Below, one piece after another: positions 46,928-58,931 of a DNA stretch of 64,000 nt. Numbering within the stretch: position 1 is the stretch's first letter; every line of letters starts with the position of its first letter. The notes under the pieces are model-generated. The model worked only from the letters and a program-made list of their open reading frames with translations, did no database searches and had not been told where the DNA came from. Source of the stretch: Lingula anatina (taxonomy: Eukaryota; Brachiopoda; Lingulata; Lingulida; Lingulidae); contig NW_019776135.1 in NCBI RefSeq assembly GCF_001039355.2, forward strand, positions 271,573 to 335,572, read 5' to 3'. A program made the position numbers and the translations under genes.

Positions 46928-49021
46928 ATGAAAGTCCCCGCGCCATTTTGCTGGACCAAAGATTTCGCCACTGCGGTGAGTATAACAAGTAGACTTAAAG
47001 CATATTTTAGTGTGTATTTAGTGTGCGGATAATATTGACTCAAACTCATTCTCACCCTCTCCTTTTCTCAAACCTCTCTGTGCTAACTGAAAAATTAAAT
47101 TTATACGCCGGAACCTAGACATCCAAAAGTAGTCTATAGTATCATTATTACAAGTAGTTACCTGTGTTTAATTTGTGTTTCTATTTCATATTTTTAAACA
47201 CGTTGTTCTGTACCGTAAATATAAAAGGCTTTGATAAAAGAATAAATGCATTCGCCAGTAAGGTTTAATACCGAAGCTAACACATAACACTGATCTTGAC
47301 CTTAATTGTTGAATCTCCATAACGTGGATTCTTTTTACTCTGGAATGAGCTGAAACTTTGCCCACATCGTCTTACTAGAATATTCCTTTAACTCGAACAG
47401 TACTTCCAACCCCATAATGTCCAAGTAATATGGCATCTTCTGACCGCGAAATATATAAATACAACATTGTTTTCCATAGATACATTTTATTTTGACACGT
47501 GGTAACTCTTTCGACTAACGCTAAATGTTAAATTGTGTTTGTGTTAGTCTACAAGGAGTCCCTCAGTATCTTTTCAAGCCATATTCATAATTGCCGTGTA
47601 CATGTACTTTATGTTTACAAATTTTGTTTAAAAGTCTAAAATGATAAATGTTGAAAACCGTTAACCACACGTAATGTGCCAACTTTGTGCAAGTCGCCAG
47701 AAAAAGCATAACTCCTTGAGGAATAACTCATACCTTCTGAAACAACAGGGAGGCTTCTTTTGGCGGTAATAAGACTAATCTAAAAGGTCTGCGTCCTCTG
47801 CTGAGCAGTACTCAATAGCGCTCTCCTGGATTTCCTTTGTATTGCTAATAATTGTATTTGTAACGGTCAAGGTCACAAAAGAAGTTTCGTCATATTGACT
47901 ACACCTATTGGCTGACCAACCCACTGCATCGATAGGTTAAAAAAATACTATTTATATGTTCAAATTAGGGCATGAAACACGAAGATAAGGGACCAAAAAG
48001 TGATTGCTTTTCAGGAATTGCAACATTCCCAGTATTTTACACGCAAGAATGGAAAGGCATGTTCATTTCTAAACGTATTTTCTGTCCGACCTTATGGACT
48101 ATTTACGTGAAAGATTTTAAGTGGATTTTTATGTGCAACCTTGTATGGCACTAAATATTCTAAACTAACATTGTACATTGAGTATAAATTTGTTCTCTTT
48201 TTGTGTTTAGCGATCCAATTTATTTACTGCATTATATAAATATCTGTTTATTTCAGTATGAGAACATTGACAGTGAGCACAGGACGCTCTTCAATGGCCT
48301 GTTTGCTCTCTCCGAGTTCAACACCGCCGCCCAGTTGAATGCTTGCATTGAGGTCTTCTCACTTCATTTCCACGATGAACAGGCAAGTTTTTTTTTTAAT
48401 ATTTGAAATATAACCTTTTATAAATGAAAACAAATTCAATACCTCAAAAAGGTTCCCAACTTCATGAAATAATTCTTGTTCACAGGGTCAAATGAAGAGA
48501 GCCAACTTTGCAGGAACTCAGGAGCATACTGACATCCATAATGGTTTTATGGACCAGATGAGAGGATGGAATTCTCCAGTCACCCAGAAGCAACTGAAGG
48601 ATGGCATGGCGTGGTAAGCTTGTTATCTTTTTAAGTGAGAAAATTAAATTAGTTCCAAGAAACTTTAAGGCGTCAAAATTGCAGTTTTAAATTGGTAGAA
48701 TTATACAATAGAGAAACATTGTTGCAGTCACTTTTATTTTTTAGTATACACTATTGCAATATTCAATTGTTTTAGACCAAGATCAATAAGTAAATAAAAT
48801 AAAAGTCAACAATGGACATCTTACCTATCCCTGCACGCATATCTTTTGCACTAAAATGAATGTTCATTGACATCCTTTAAGTCCAATAACAAGTGATTTG
48901 TTGTTCCCATCTCAAAGTAATTATTAAGATCTGTGATTGATTTGTGTCAAATATCTATTTTCTTTCAAGGCTCTGCAACCACATCCCCACTGAAGATTTC
49001 AAATACAAGGGCAAGTTGTAA
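46928..49021 (+). CDS. Hemerythrin D (alpha-type chain)
   Basis: Exons 46928-46975, 48257-48382, 48486-48613 and 48970-49021; 117 residues starting MKVPAPFCWTKDFATA. Iron ligands are H24 (DSEH), H53/E57 (LHFHDEQ), H72/H76 (EHTDIH), H105 and D110. Nearly identical to hemerythrin E; differences seen include V/I at position 3, F/Y at 7 and F/Y in the exon-3 AN[FY]AGTQ. Carries extra cysteines (C8, C46, C103). The donor of intron 2 is GC (CAG|GCAAGT). Transcribed away from hemerythrin C and towards its mirror copy E. Confidence 0.95.
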
Positions 49022-49183
49022 ACTGGAAATGACTGACTTCTACGCCATCTATCGGATTGCATCTGTTCTGTTGACGTCATATCCTCTCTACGTGTATGTC
49101 AATATCTGTAAATGTATATGCAGAATATATGGGGATTAAATGTATCCTCAGCTTTACTTCAATCTGTTTGTCAAAATGAGTAT

Positions 49184-49189
49184 AATAAA
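49184..49189 (+). terminator. Poly(A) signal of hemerythrin D
   Basis: AATAAA, 163 nt after the stop codon. Confidence 0.5.
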
Positions 49190-49805
49190 TGGCGCCTAAA
49201 TTGTGTTATTGGAGTATTTATTGTTTTTCATTTGTTTTCTTCCATCGTGATATAGGCCTATACTACGTGCAATCTTCAGAAAGACGTACGGTGCGCTTAT
49301 CTTACTCTTTAATTCTTCCATTGAAATAACAGCGTTCACTCTCTTTTCTTGTGATATTAAGTAGATCCATGCTGTATGTTGATGTTATGTATCGCTTGGA
49401 CGTTGTTCTTTCAAAAAATAGATGTATAAACAAATGCATAAAAATAAAATTGATAAGTAGATGCATGAGGAATGAATAAAATAAGTTGAAAATGTTTATG
49501 AAAATATTTGCACACAAATATAGTGTACACAATATGCATAAATAAAGTATTTAATAAAGTTGTATTTAAAGTAACAGAAACAAGAATGTCAAATCAAAAT
49601 TAATATGCATTTTAATTGTTACGTCCAAATCGGACATTTGTACAGTGCTCCTGACTTAGGACGAATAACACGTCCAATTTCCACCGCGCAGTTTTACTTT
49701 CTGATCTCATCATCCATCGAGCATAATTAAATTGTGGGATATTTCGATTTGTCAAGAAGAAAACAGAAAAGCTGGTGATTACACAAGTACATTGTGTGTT
49801 AATCT

Positions 49806-49880
49806 GTTACTCTGATTGCATTCAGCGAGAGTCTCCGCGGACTTAAATCGACCTGGTGCGACAGTTTCATTGTAAACACA
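49806..49880 (+). repeat. Single-arm copy of the GATTGCATTCAGCGA repeat
   Basis: CTGATTGCATTCAGCGAGAG, then CCGCGGACTTAAATCGACCT, like the 27.5-kb arm; located downstream of hemerythrin D. Confidence 0.5.
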
Positions 49881-51049
49881 CCCTAATTGTTATGAATATG
49901 AATACCTCTGGTGCTGGAACTTACATTTGGCAATTAACTGACCGATGTTGCGGTCTCAACCGGTGACCCTTTACTAGGTAAATAACCTGGATGTACTGGT
50001 CGATCACCTGACGTATTATCTATGGACTAACTCCATTCACTCTTTTGCACCCTAAATGTGTTTCATATAGGTGCTGACGTTCCAATTTAGCCAACTATCG
50101 ACAGCTGTCTAAGCTCCCAAAATTCTTCAAAGATATGCAACATTTTCTCAAGACACGGCGGTTCAAAACGTCTTTAGGTCCTATGTTAAAATGAATTGAA
50201 CGAAATAAACATAAACGGAGATTGTTTTTGAGCTTAAAAGATTAGTGTAACTTAAACACTACTTAAAATGTACAAGTTAAAATAAAACATAATGTTGATC
50301 AAAAAATACAACAATATCAGATTTTTCTTTTCCAAATTTATATAGATGATATACTTAGCAACCATTATCTTTTTATACATATTTGTTGATAAATATGTAT
50401 TCCCTTATTTCTTCTCTACAAAAAATTCACTATTTCTTTATTTCAATATTTTTGAATTTTTTGAGCACTCTACAAAGAAGTAAAAAATCATCTTGTAAAG
50501 ATCGACAACGTTTACATCATGTTCTGAAATCTTACATTTCTTTAAGTATATTCCTGTTGGATAAATTATACTATACAAAACTTAGTAGCAATGCATGCCA
50601 CTCAGACTCTACTACGGATAAAATGTTGTAGTTGGGGGCACATTCATTGCACAACCAGCTAATAACACTTTTTTTTTCAGGTCATTGGCCCTATCGTGTA
50701 ATGGTGAAGAATTAGTCAGGGTAAACTCCAATTCTCGAACTTTGGAGAACTAGCACTCAATATGTACTCTAAGGATATGTTTTAATTAGCAACTACCCTA
50801 TAAACACTAGAAAAGCAATCGATTAGTATAAGAAAAAAGATTTTTAATACCCCACCGCAATATAAGCAAAAATGAAGCAACGCATGTAGGTCAGGTGGTA
50901 CTGTGACGACAGAGAAGCTCATGGTCTTATTTGGGTAGTCTGAATATCATGCATCGCTACTAAGTTTTGTTTATTATTGTTAAATGAATGAATAATTGAT
51001 TGATTATTGATCGATTGATTGACTGATTAACTTACTGACATATACTTAA

Positions 51050-52005
51050 GGCCACACTTTTTTATGGATGACATCCTCTGAGTACCCCAAAATCGGTGCG
51101 AGAGGGCGAAAAAAAAAAACAGTCCAAAAAAAAAAAAACTGCTTAAGTAAAGGAATGCTGTCAGTACACAGCTGGAAACACAAATTTAACCACAGAAACA
51201 CATATCAAACTAACAATATGTCTTTATCCATGCTCTCAAAATATTAAAGCATTGTGATTACTAGAAATGTAAAAAAAGTCATGAATTGATATACTTCATA
51301 TTACCAAATCTATTTAAGGTTATTTCATGCATTCATTTGGTATAGCAATCAATAAAACAAATATCAATCAAACAGTGTGTCTTTATTTGTATTCTCAGAA
51401 TATTAAAACATTTTGAACACTTCACAGAAATGTTTAAAAAATGATGCAAAGATATGCTTAATACTACCAAATCTATTAAAGGTCATTTCAGACGATGCCA
51501 TTTTGTCAACTTCAACTCACACGAAGCAGCTAAACTGTCAGGTGGCCTGTCCGACCTTCAGCCCACCAAATACCTCGACGCCCTTGTCGACCCTTCTTTC
51601 GCTACAGAAAACCTGGTATTAATGTGCTGCTTTATACAGAATGTCACAGAAATGTTTCGGCCGCCGCCAGCCTTTCGCACAATTGTAAAAAGGTGATATC
51701 TCCATGCCCAATATCAATGGCATACCAATCCAAAACGATGGCGCCCGTTCTCTTTATGACTTTTATTGTTGTGTAATTTGAAAGTAATCCTAGAGATGAA
51801 TTTGACAGCAAAGTGGCCGCATTTCCACGTGGCGAAAATACGCATGCGCAGAAAGCTCATGTCCTTGCAAATTCAATAACAACGTTTGCGACAACCGACT
51901 TCGTTGGGGGCTGGGGGGGGCTTTTTTTTTTTTTTTTTTTTTTGGAGAACGGGCGAAAATCCGTGCGCGCGCAGGATGTCATCCATAAAATTAAAAAAGT
52001 GTGGC
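51050..52005. mobile_element. TTAA-flanked element with inverted ends, midway between hemerythrins D and E
   Basis: The left end GGCCACACTTTTTTATGGATGACATCC and its inverted counterpart at the right are each bordered by TTAA (51046-51049 and 52006-52009), as seen for piggyBac or Kolobok-type insertion. The inside has two diverged tandem copies of about 150 bp (near 51178-51325 and 51345-51490) and no transposase. Confidence 0.6.
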
Positions 52006-52843
52006 TTAAGATTAAGAATTGAGCTGCCCTGTCAGTGTGCTTTTCGTTTATTAAAACTTCAACGGATTTTCAATGATTTTATCACAGAATATTTCCTTGA
52101 TGAAGATGCTCTAGACAGTGCAAAACATTGAAGGTAAAACAATCTCAATTTTAGATTTTAACTATAGAAAAAAAACACTACTTTATTATTTGCTGCTATT
52201 CCCTCAATTACCAAATTAAGTGTCTTTTGCTGAGTTAAGGCAACTTCCAGTGTCAATATTCTAAAATTTTAGCCAGATAAAGCGATTTATGTGGCCTTTT
52301 AAATTCTCTGTGAAATACAACGCAGGCACGTGGAATCTTAGTAAAATAAGTAACTAGGATTTAAGCCGATAACCTTACTTAATATTTTTTGGGGAAACTG
52401 TGGATATCGTGATTGGTGCGATATTGTATCAGCAGAAGGGGGGCGCTCTTTGTTTTTAATAAATACTTATTTACGTTCAGATGTGTGTTTTTGGCATAAT
52501 AACTCGGTTATACAAATGCACTTTGGGCGTAACCTATTTATTTCATCTTATTTCCCAATTACACTTTATTTAAGTTATTTTCATAATTATTTATATATTT
52601 CAATTGTCAATATTCATTAAATTATCATTTAAAGTATTTCAAGCAAACTTTACCAAAATACATGAATCAATGCGCGTGTACAATTTCGTCATATATAGCA
52701 TGAGAAAGGAGGGCAACTGCTGCTCTCTTAACGGCCGAAACGCTGGGCACCAAACTACCAGCAAAACAAAGGTAACGATGAGATAAAGATAGCAGTTGAG
52801 CAAAGAACAAACAATTACTACTGCGCTTACAAGTATTGCGTCA

Positions 52844-52849
52844 TTTATT
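52844..52849 (-). terminator. Poly(A) signal of hemerythrin E
   Basis: AATAAA on the minus strand, about 160 nt after the stop codon. Confidence 0.5.
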
Positions 52850-53010
52850 CCATTCAGTATTGTCAAGCAGATAGCAGAACAAGCTGAGGATATCTTAAAG
52901 TTTAGTATATTCTGCATAAACATTCAATGACATAGAGATAAGAAGTCATCTATGACGTCAACAGAACAGATACAATCCGATAGATGGCATAGAGGTCAGT
53001 CATTTCCAGT

Positions 53011-54520
53011 TTACAACTTGCCCTTGTATTTGAAGTCTTCAGTGGGGATGTGGTTGCAAAGCCTACGGAGACAAAATATGTGATAGAAATCAAACACAGA
53101 TCTTTATAATTACTTTGGGATGAAAACAACAAATCGACTGTTATTGGACTTTAAGGATACCACGGAATTTATTCATTTAAGTGCAAAATATACGCAAGCA
53201 GCATAGGTAAGATATCAATTATTGACTTTTCTTTTATTAATTTATTTATGTTGGTCTAAAACAGAACTGAATATTGCAACAATGTGTAATAAAATACAAA
53301 GAAATGACTGCAACAGTGTCGCTCGTTTGTTTAATTCTACCATATTAAAACTGCAATCTTAACGCCTTAAAGTCTCTTGAAAGTAATTCAATTTTCTCAC
53401 TTAAAAAATTAACAAACTTACCACGCCATGCCATCCTTCAGTTGCTTCTGAGTGACTGGAGAATTCCATCCTCTCATCTGGTCCATAAATCCATTATGGA
53501 TGTCAGTATGCTCCTGAGTTCCTGCATAGTTGGCTCTCTTCATTTGACCCTGTGAACAAAAATTATTTCATGAAATTGGGAACTGTCTTAAGGTACTAAA
53601 TTTTTTTTCGTTTATAAAAGCTTATATTTCAACAATAAAAAACAACAAAAACTTGCCTGTTCATCGTGGAAATGAAGTGAGAAGACCTCAATGCAAGCGT
53701 TCAACTGGGCGGCGGTGTTGAACTCGGAGAGAGCAAACAGGCCATTGAAGAGCGTCCTGTGCTCGCTGTCAATGTTCTCATACTGAAAACAAGCATGACT
53801 CAATAAGTTGATGGAAGGAAAGCAAGTGGGTATATAAATGAATACCAAATGTTTAATATAAGTAAAAAAACTAAGTGCCCCACACCATTGGACACACATA
53901 CACGTTTACAAACATTTACAGTTTAACATACAGCGTTACTTAAAAGAGTCTCCGCCTGCCGAAGTGTCAAAATATTGTGTATATATAAACCCCAAATTTT
54001 CTTTTTTTTTTTCCGCGTAACAAAACATGCCATGAGACTTGGACATTTGGAGTTGAAAGTGGTGTTCTAGTTAGGCGATTTTCATAAAGTTTCAGCTCAT
54101 TCCAGAGTAAAAAGACTCCATTTTTTGGAGATACACGATAATTAAAATCATAAAAAATGTGACTTGTTAGTTTTGGTTTTAAAACATTCGGTTGAATGTA
54201 TTAATTTATCTGAGCGCTTTATATTTAATGTACAGAATAACATGTGTGGGAATATAAATTATAAACACAAATAAAACACAGTTGACATCTACTTCTAACG
54301 ATGATTATAAGAACTACTCGTATGTCCTTTGGTTCCACATCATATGGCGTAGAATTGTTTTTTAATGTACAGATAGGTTTGATAAAAGGAGTGGCCGAGA
54401 ATGAATTAGAGTCAAAATTATCCGAACACAAAATACACACTAACATATGCTTCAAGTCTACTAGCTACTCACCGCAGTTGCGAAATCTTTGGTCCAGCAA
54501 TATGGCGCGGGGATTTTCAT
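53011..54520 (-). CDS. Hemerythrin E (alpha-type chain)
   Basis: Exons 54473-54520, 53657-53782, 53422-53549 and 53011-53062; 117 residues starting MKIPAPYCWTKDFATA. All iron ligands are conserved as in D. The donor of intron 2 is GC. Non-coding sequence (5' UTR, parts of intron 1, 3' UTR) also matches D in inverted orientation, so D and E are recent copies. Intron 1 is shorter than in D (about 690 vs 1280 bp). Divergent from hemerythrin F, with 1.81 kb between start codons. Confidence 0.95.
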
Positions 54521-54604
54521 GTTTGCAGAGGATTCTTCTGTACTCAGCGTGCCTGTAGATTACAGTAGATTCAGCGTCTGTACAAAGTGGTGGCGGGGAT
54601 CGAG

Positions 54605-54611
54605 TTTTATA
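54605..54611 (-). promoter_or_regulatory. TATA box of hemerythrin E
   Basis: TATAAAA on the minus strand; CAGACGCTGAA (54570-54580) begins 31 bp downstream. Confidence 0.7.
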
Positions 54612-55520
54612 CACTCATGTCCGGGGAGCGATTGGCCCAATCTGGCCACGGCGCACGCCTCACTGGAAACAGAGGCAGACGAAAAATCAATTAGCACGCG
54701 CGTTTATTTGAGTCAGGTGTTCTGCCGTTAAAGGAAAAATCACTTAAATTTTAACCATGCGTTCCATTGCGTATTTCTGATATCAATTAGAACGCTAATT
54801 TGGTGCATGGCGGCACGTAGTATTACGGGCATGTGGATAATATTAACGTGTAGCTTTTTTTACCTTGACATGGGGTGAGCATCTGGTTTCTTTTAAAACT
54901 AGAAAAACCTGCGTCGGACATACTCATTACTTTTTTCATTTTTCTATTAAAATCATTTCAACGACATACAAATTCTTAAATGTAAAATAAAGTTGAATAA
55001 TGAACAGACAGACTTCACTCAGAAATAGATGACAATGATGAAAAAAAAAAAGAAGTAGACAGAACCATATATGAATAAAAATAAATGAATAGGAGCACGT
55101 AGGAGAAAGGGTGTAGCTTAGTATAAATAAACAAAAAATAAAGTTAAATTTGTTGGAGATTAATTGTACACTGCTCTTTGCTGCCTATACACGATTTATT
55201 GCAATTCAACCCTGCCTATATTCGTGAATTTGCAGTTTTTGAAACAAGACTACACACTATTTTATATATTCATTTAAATGTCCAATTTTTAATTTCAAGT
55301 GATTAAGTCTAGCTTCATATTTTTACACTAATTTTCAAATATACTTTTAACGTATGTTGACTTGTATAGTTAACTTGTAGAGAGAAAAATAACCTCAATT
55401 TCTCGTATGCATATTTTCCTTTGGACAGAGGAATTCGACCATTTTTATTTTGACAATGGAGGGTACAATGTAACCACTGTTTCGGAGCGTTGTGATACAA
55501 AATTGTATTATTATTATTAA

Positions 55521-55551
<31 letters not shown>

Positions 55552-56202
55552 TTGCAAACATATTTATTTCTGTTGTTCTCCTTTTAAAATCTACAAAATC
55601 CAATGTTCTTGAGGACAGTGCGACATTTCAACTTCATCAAATTCACCTAATAAGATGCTATACTGCTTCAAAAGGAATCCATGAAGTTGTTTATTATTAA
55701 TGTAGAATAAATAGGATTTTGCAATACCGACACCCTATTTGTTTCTCAGTCCAGGAATCCTTTTCAGGTACGTAGACAAGGGGGTTCAAAATCACCACCT
55801 TTTGGTCAAGGACGGTTCCTCTTTTAAAACAAGAGTCCAAACTAAATTTTTAAATTTCGTTTAAATATCCATAGTTAATTTCAAGTGATCTAGTCTATGG
55901 TTTAAAGCCTGATTTTTCTTAAGTTGGGTCGACTTATGGGTTGCAAATATCCAATTTTTCATAAAAAGGAAAAGTAGCTACTTGCACTTTTAAGGTTGCA
56001 CTTTTAAGGTTGACCTTACACGCGTTCTTCAGGTTACAGACCAGCTGGTTAATACATTGCCCTGATTATTGACGCAACGCACGAGCTATTAAATAAAGTG
56101 TCCTGACGCCGAACATCTGATCTCGTGATCAGGTAAGTCACGTAGCAGGGCTCTGTTCATGGTGTCCAGCTGTCCCCAATGCTAACGACCTGTGAAGGTT
56201 TA

Positions 56203-56213
56203 ACCTGATGAGG
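56203..56213 (+). promoter_or_regulatory. ACCTGATGAGG element, hemerythrin F promoter
   Basis: Same 11-mer as in the B and C promoters, 23 bp before the TATA box. Confidence 0.5.
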
Positions 56214-56235
56214 ATTAACTCCCCTTGAAGCTGGG

Positions 56236-56242
56236 TATAAAT
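56236..56242 (+). promoter_or_regulatory. TATA box of hemerythrin F
   Basis: TATAAAT, with CAGACGCTGAA (56268-56278) beginning 32 bp downstream. Confidence 0.7.
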
Positions 56243-56327
56243 GATAGAGCGCCGGGCTGAATCTGCACAGACGCTGAACTTACAGTTACCTGTTACTTGA
56301 GCCAGACAACCACCTCTCCTTTTAAAG

Positions 56328-57473
56328 ATGGGTATCCCAGAGCCATTCGCGTGGAATGAGAGCTTCGCTACCAGCGTAAGTATTGTATTTTTAATCTATT
56401 TACATGTATAATGTTTACAGACTTTCTGAATCCATTCACAAATCGCCTTTTGATTTTAAATATAAACACGTAAATCATACGTATCCACTCCGAGCTTATA
56501 AGTTTATTTACATTATTTTAAGATAATTATATAAAAGGAAAAGTTTTTTTTCTTTTTATGAAAACTTAAACAGTCCGGATTGGTTAAGTTTTGATACTCC
56601 CAGTATCTTTTTTCATTATTATTATTTTCGTCTTTTACTTTACTTTCAATATTTATTTCTATCTCAATAGTTAATAAAATATTAAATCATATCTTATAAG
56701 TGCAATTATGCATAATATTAGAGGACAAAGCGATGTTCTGATTTGGCCTAAAACATGCCGAATTTTGTAATTTAACATCTGAATAATACATCAGTCTGTT
56801 TTTAAAGAAATGATAGTGAATACCACTTCATGGCATTGTCTCAAAGAATGGACAAAAGACTGTGTGATATCCGAAGGGTTTATTATCATTTTGTCAATTG
56901 TTACGGACACGGTTCCTTTATAACTTACAAATTCAAAATGATAGCGGCACTACTATTTACAACACTTTTTATTTCAGTATAAGAACATCGACTTGGAGCA
57001 CAGAACCCTCTTCAATGGACTGTTTGCCCTCTCCGAGTTCAACACTCGCGACCAGCTGTTAGCTTGCAAGGAAGTCTTTGTGATGCATTTCCGTGACGAA
57101 CAGGCAAGTTAATATTAATAGCTACCGTTTATAGCTACCCTTTATACTAATATTGTAAAAATCATATTTATTATTATCCCATTTTTTGTGAGTGTTAGTA
57201 AAAGCAGCAGCAGTAGCAGCAGAGGGTATAGTAGTAATATATATATATAGTAAAAGCAATTTAGTAGCGGTTGTAGGTAGTAAAACCTACAAAAAACTAT
57301 TTAGTCATTAAGAATCCATTAAACGAAAGACTTTTTTCTATATAGGGCCAAATGGAGAAAGCTAATTTTGAACATTACGAAGAGCACAAAGCCATTCACG
57401 AAGGGTTTTTGGAGAAGATGGGCCACTGGAAGGCGCCTGTTGCCCAGAAAGATATCAGAGCTGGAATGGAGTG
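56328..57473 (+). CDS. Hemerythrin F (beta-type chain), last exon missing in gap
   Basis: Exons 56328-56375, 56978-57103 and 57346-57473 encode the first 100 residues plus two bases of W101. The start is MGIPEPFAWNESFATS. Ligands H24, H53/E57 (MHFRDEQ) and H72/H76 (EEHKAIH) are seen. The fourth exon, expected to supply H105 and D110, is absent from 57474-58067 and from the sequence after the gap, so it most likely lies in the N run at 58068-58804. In the other genes intron 3 is 0.36-0.63 kb (0.6-0.64 kb in A-B and G), which fits. The donor of intron 2 is GC. Inverted copy of hemerythrin C, including its promoter. Confidence 0.93.
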
Positions 57474-58067
57474 GTAAGTCTCTCTCTCTCTCTCATCATG
57501 CCAATATCTACAATATCTACTGGTTATGCTTGAGGATACAAAATGGTATGGGCCCATGAAAAACTGGTGTAGGCGAACCATTCCTTATGCGCATAGTATG
57601 TGACAGTTTAACAATTAATTAGTATTGAGTTTTAACTTGTAAACATAAGTATTATTTGCGCTTTAGCCTCGTTTCAATAACTGTCATATTAAGCAGAACG
57701 TTGCCATGGTGACATTACCAATTCAGTAGGCACCTGCCGTATGCCGTGTCATATACTGGCGAACTGAAACGAAGGATCGTTCCATATTCAACATTTCTTG
57801 TCCAATCAGACTAATTTACTCAGATTACTGGAGTGGAAAAAAAATTGCATGTAACATCACAAGACGCAGTTTTGAATAAATATTAATATATAAGTGTTTG
57901 AAATTAATTTCATATCGTCATTGGAATAATTGCTTTTGTGCCAATTATTTTAACATTTTGGGCTGACACCAAGGGTTTTCTGACCGGACAAAAACACTGT
58001 TTCAAAGGGAAGGAGTGCGTCAAGTCTCAAAGCCTCCCTGCTAGAATTCCAACGCCTGTGTACTGCA

Positions 58068-58804
58068 NNNNNNNNNNNNNNNNNNNNNNNNNNNNNNNNN
58101 NNNNNNNNNNNNNNNNNNNNNNNNNNNNNNNNNNNNNNNNNNNNNNNNNNNNNNNNNNNNNNNNNNNNNNNNNNNNNNNNNNNNNNNNNNNNNNNNNNNN
58201 NNNNNNNNNNNNNNNNNNNNNNNNNNNNNNNNNNNNNNNNNNNNNNNNNNNNNNNNNNNNNNNNNNNNNNNNNNNNNNNNNNNNNNNNNNNNNNNNNNNN
58301 NNNNNNNNNNNNNNNNNNNNNNNNNNNNNNNNNNNNNNNNNNNNNNNNNNNNNNNNNNNNNNNNNNNNNNNNNNNNNNNNNNNNNNNNNNNNNNNNNNNN
58401 NNNNNNNNNNNNNNNNNNNNNNNNNNNNNNNNNNNNNNNNNNNNNNNNNNNNNNNNNNNNNNNNNNNNNNNNNNNNNNNNNNNNNNNNNNNNNNNNNNNN
58501 NNNNNNNNNNNNNNNNNNNNNNNNNNNNNNNNNNNNNNNNNNNNNNNNNNNNNNNNNNNNNNNNNNNNNNNNNNNNNNNNNNNNNNNNNNNNNNNNNNNN
58601 NNNNNNNNNNNNNNNNNNNNNNNNNNNNNNNNNNNNNNNNNNNNNNNNNNNNNNNNNNNNNNNNNNNNNNNNNNNNNNNNNNNNNNNNNNNNNNNNNNNN
58701 NNNNNNNNNNNNNNNNNNNNNNNNNNNNNNNNNNNNNNNNNNNNNNNNNNNNNNNNNNNNNNNNNNNNNNNNNNNNNNNNNNNNNNNNNNNNNNNNNNNN
58801 NNNN
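58068..58804. other. Assembly gap (737 N)
   Basis: A run of n that interrupts the expected last exon of hemerythrin F. Confidence 0.99.
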
Positions 58805-58931
58805 CCAGGAGTGATAACGAGTCTGAGTCAGCCCGGAGAATTAAGACAGAGTTTCTTGTACAAATGCAGGGTAAGTGATAAGGAGGTAGAATCTCAAAAG
58901 AGAGACAGGCAGTGTGCTTGTTACAAATACA

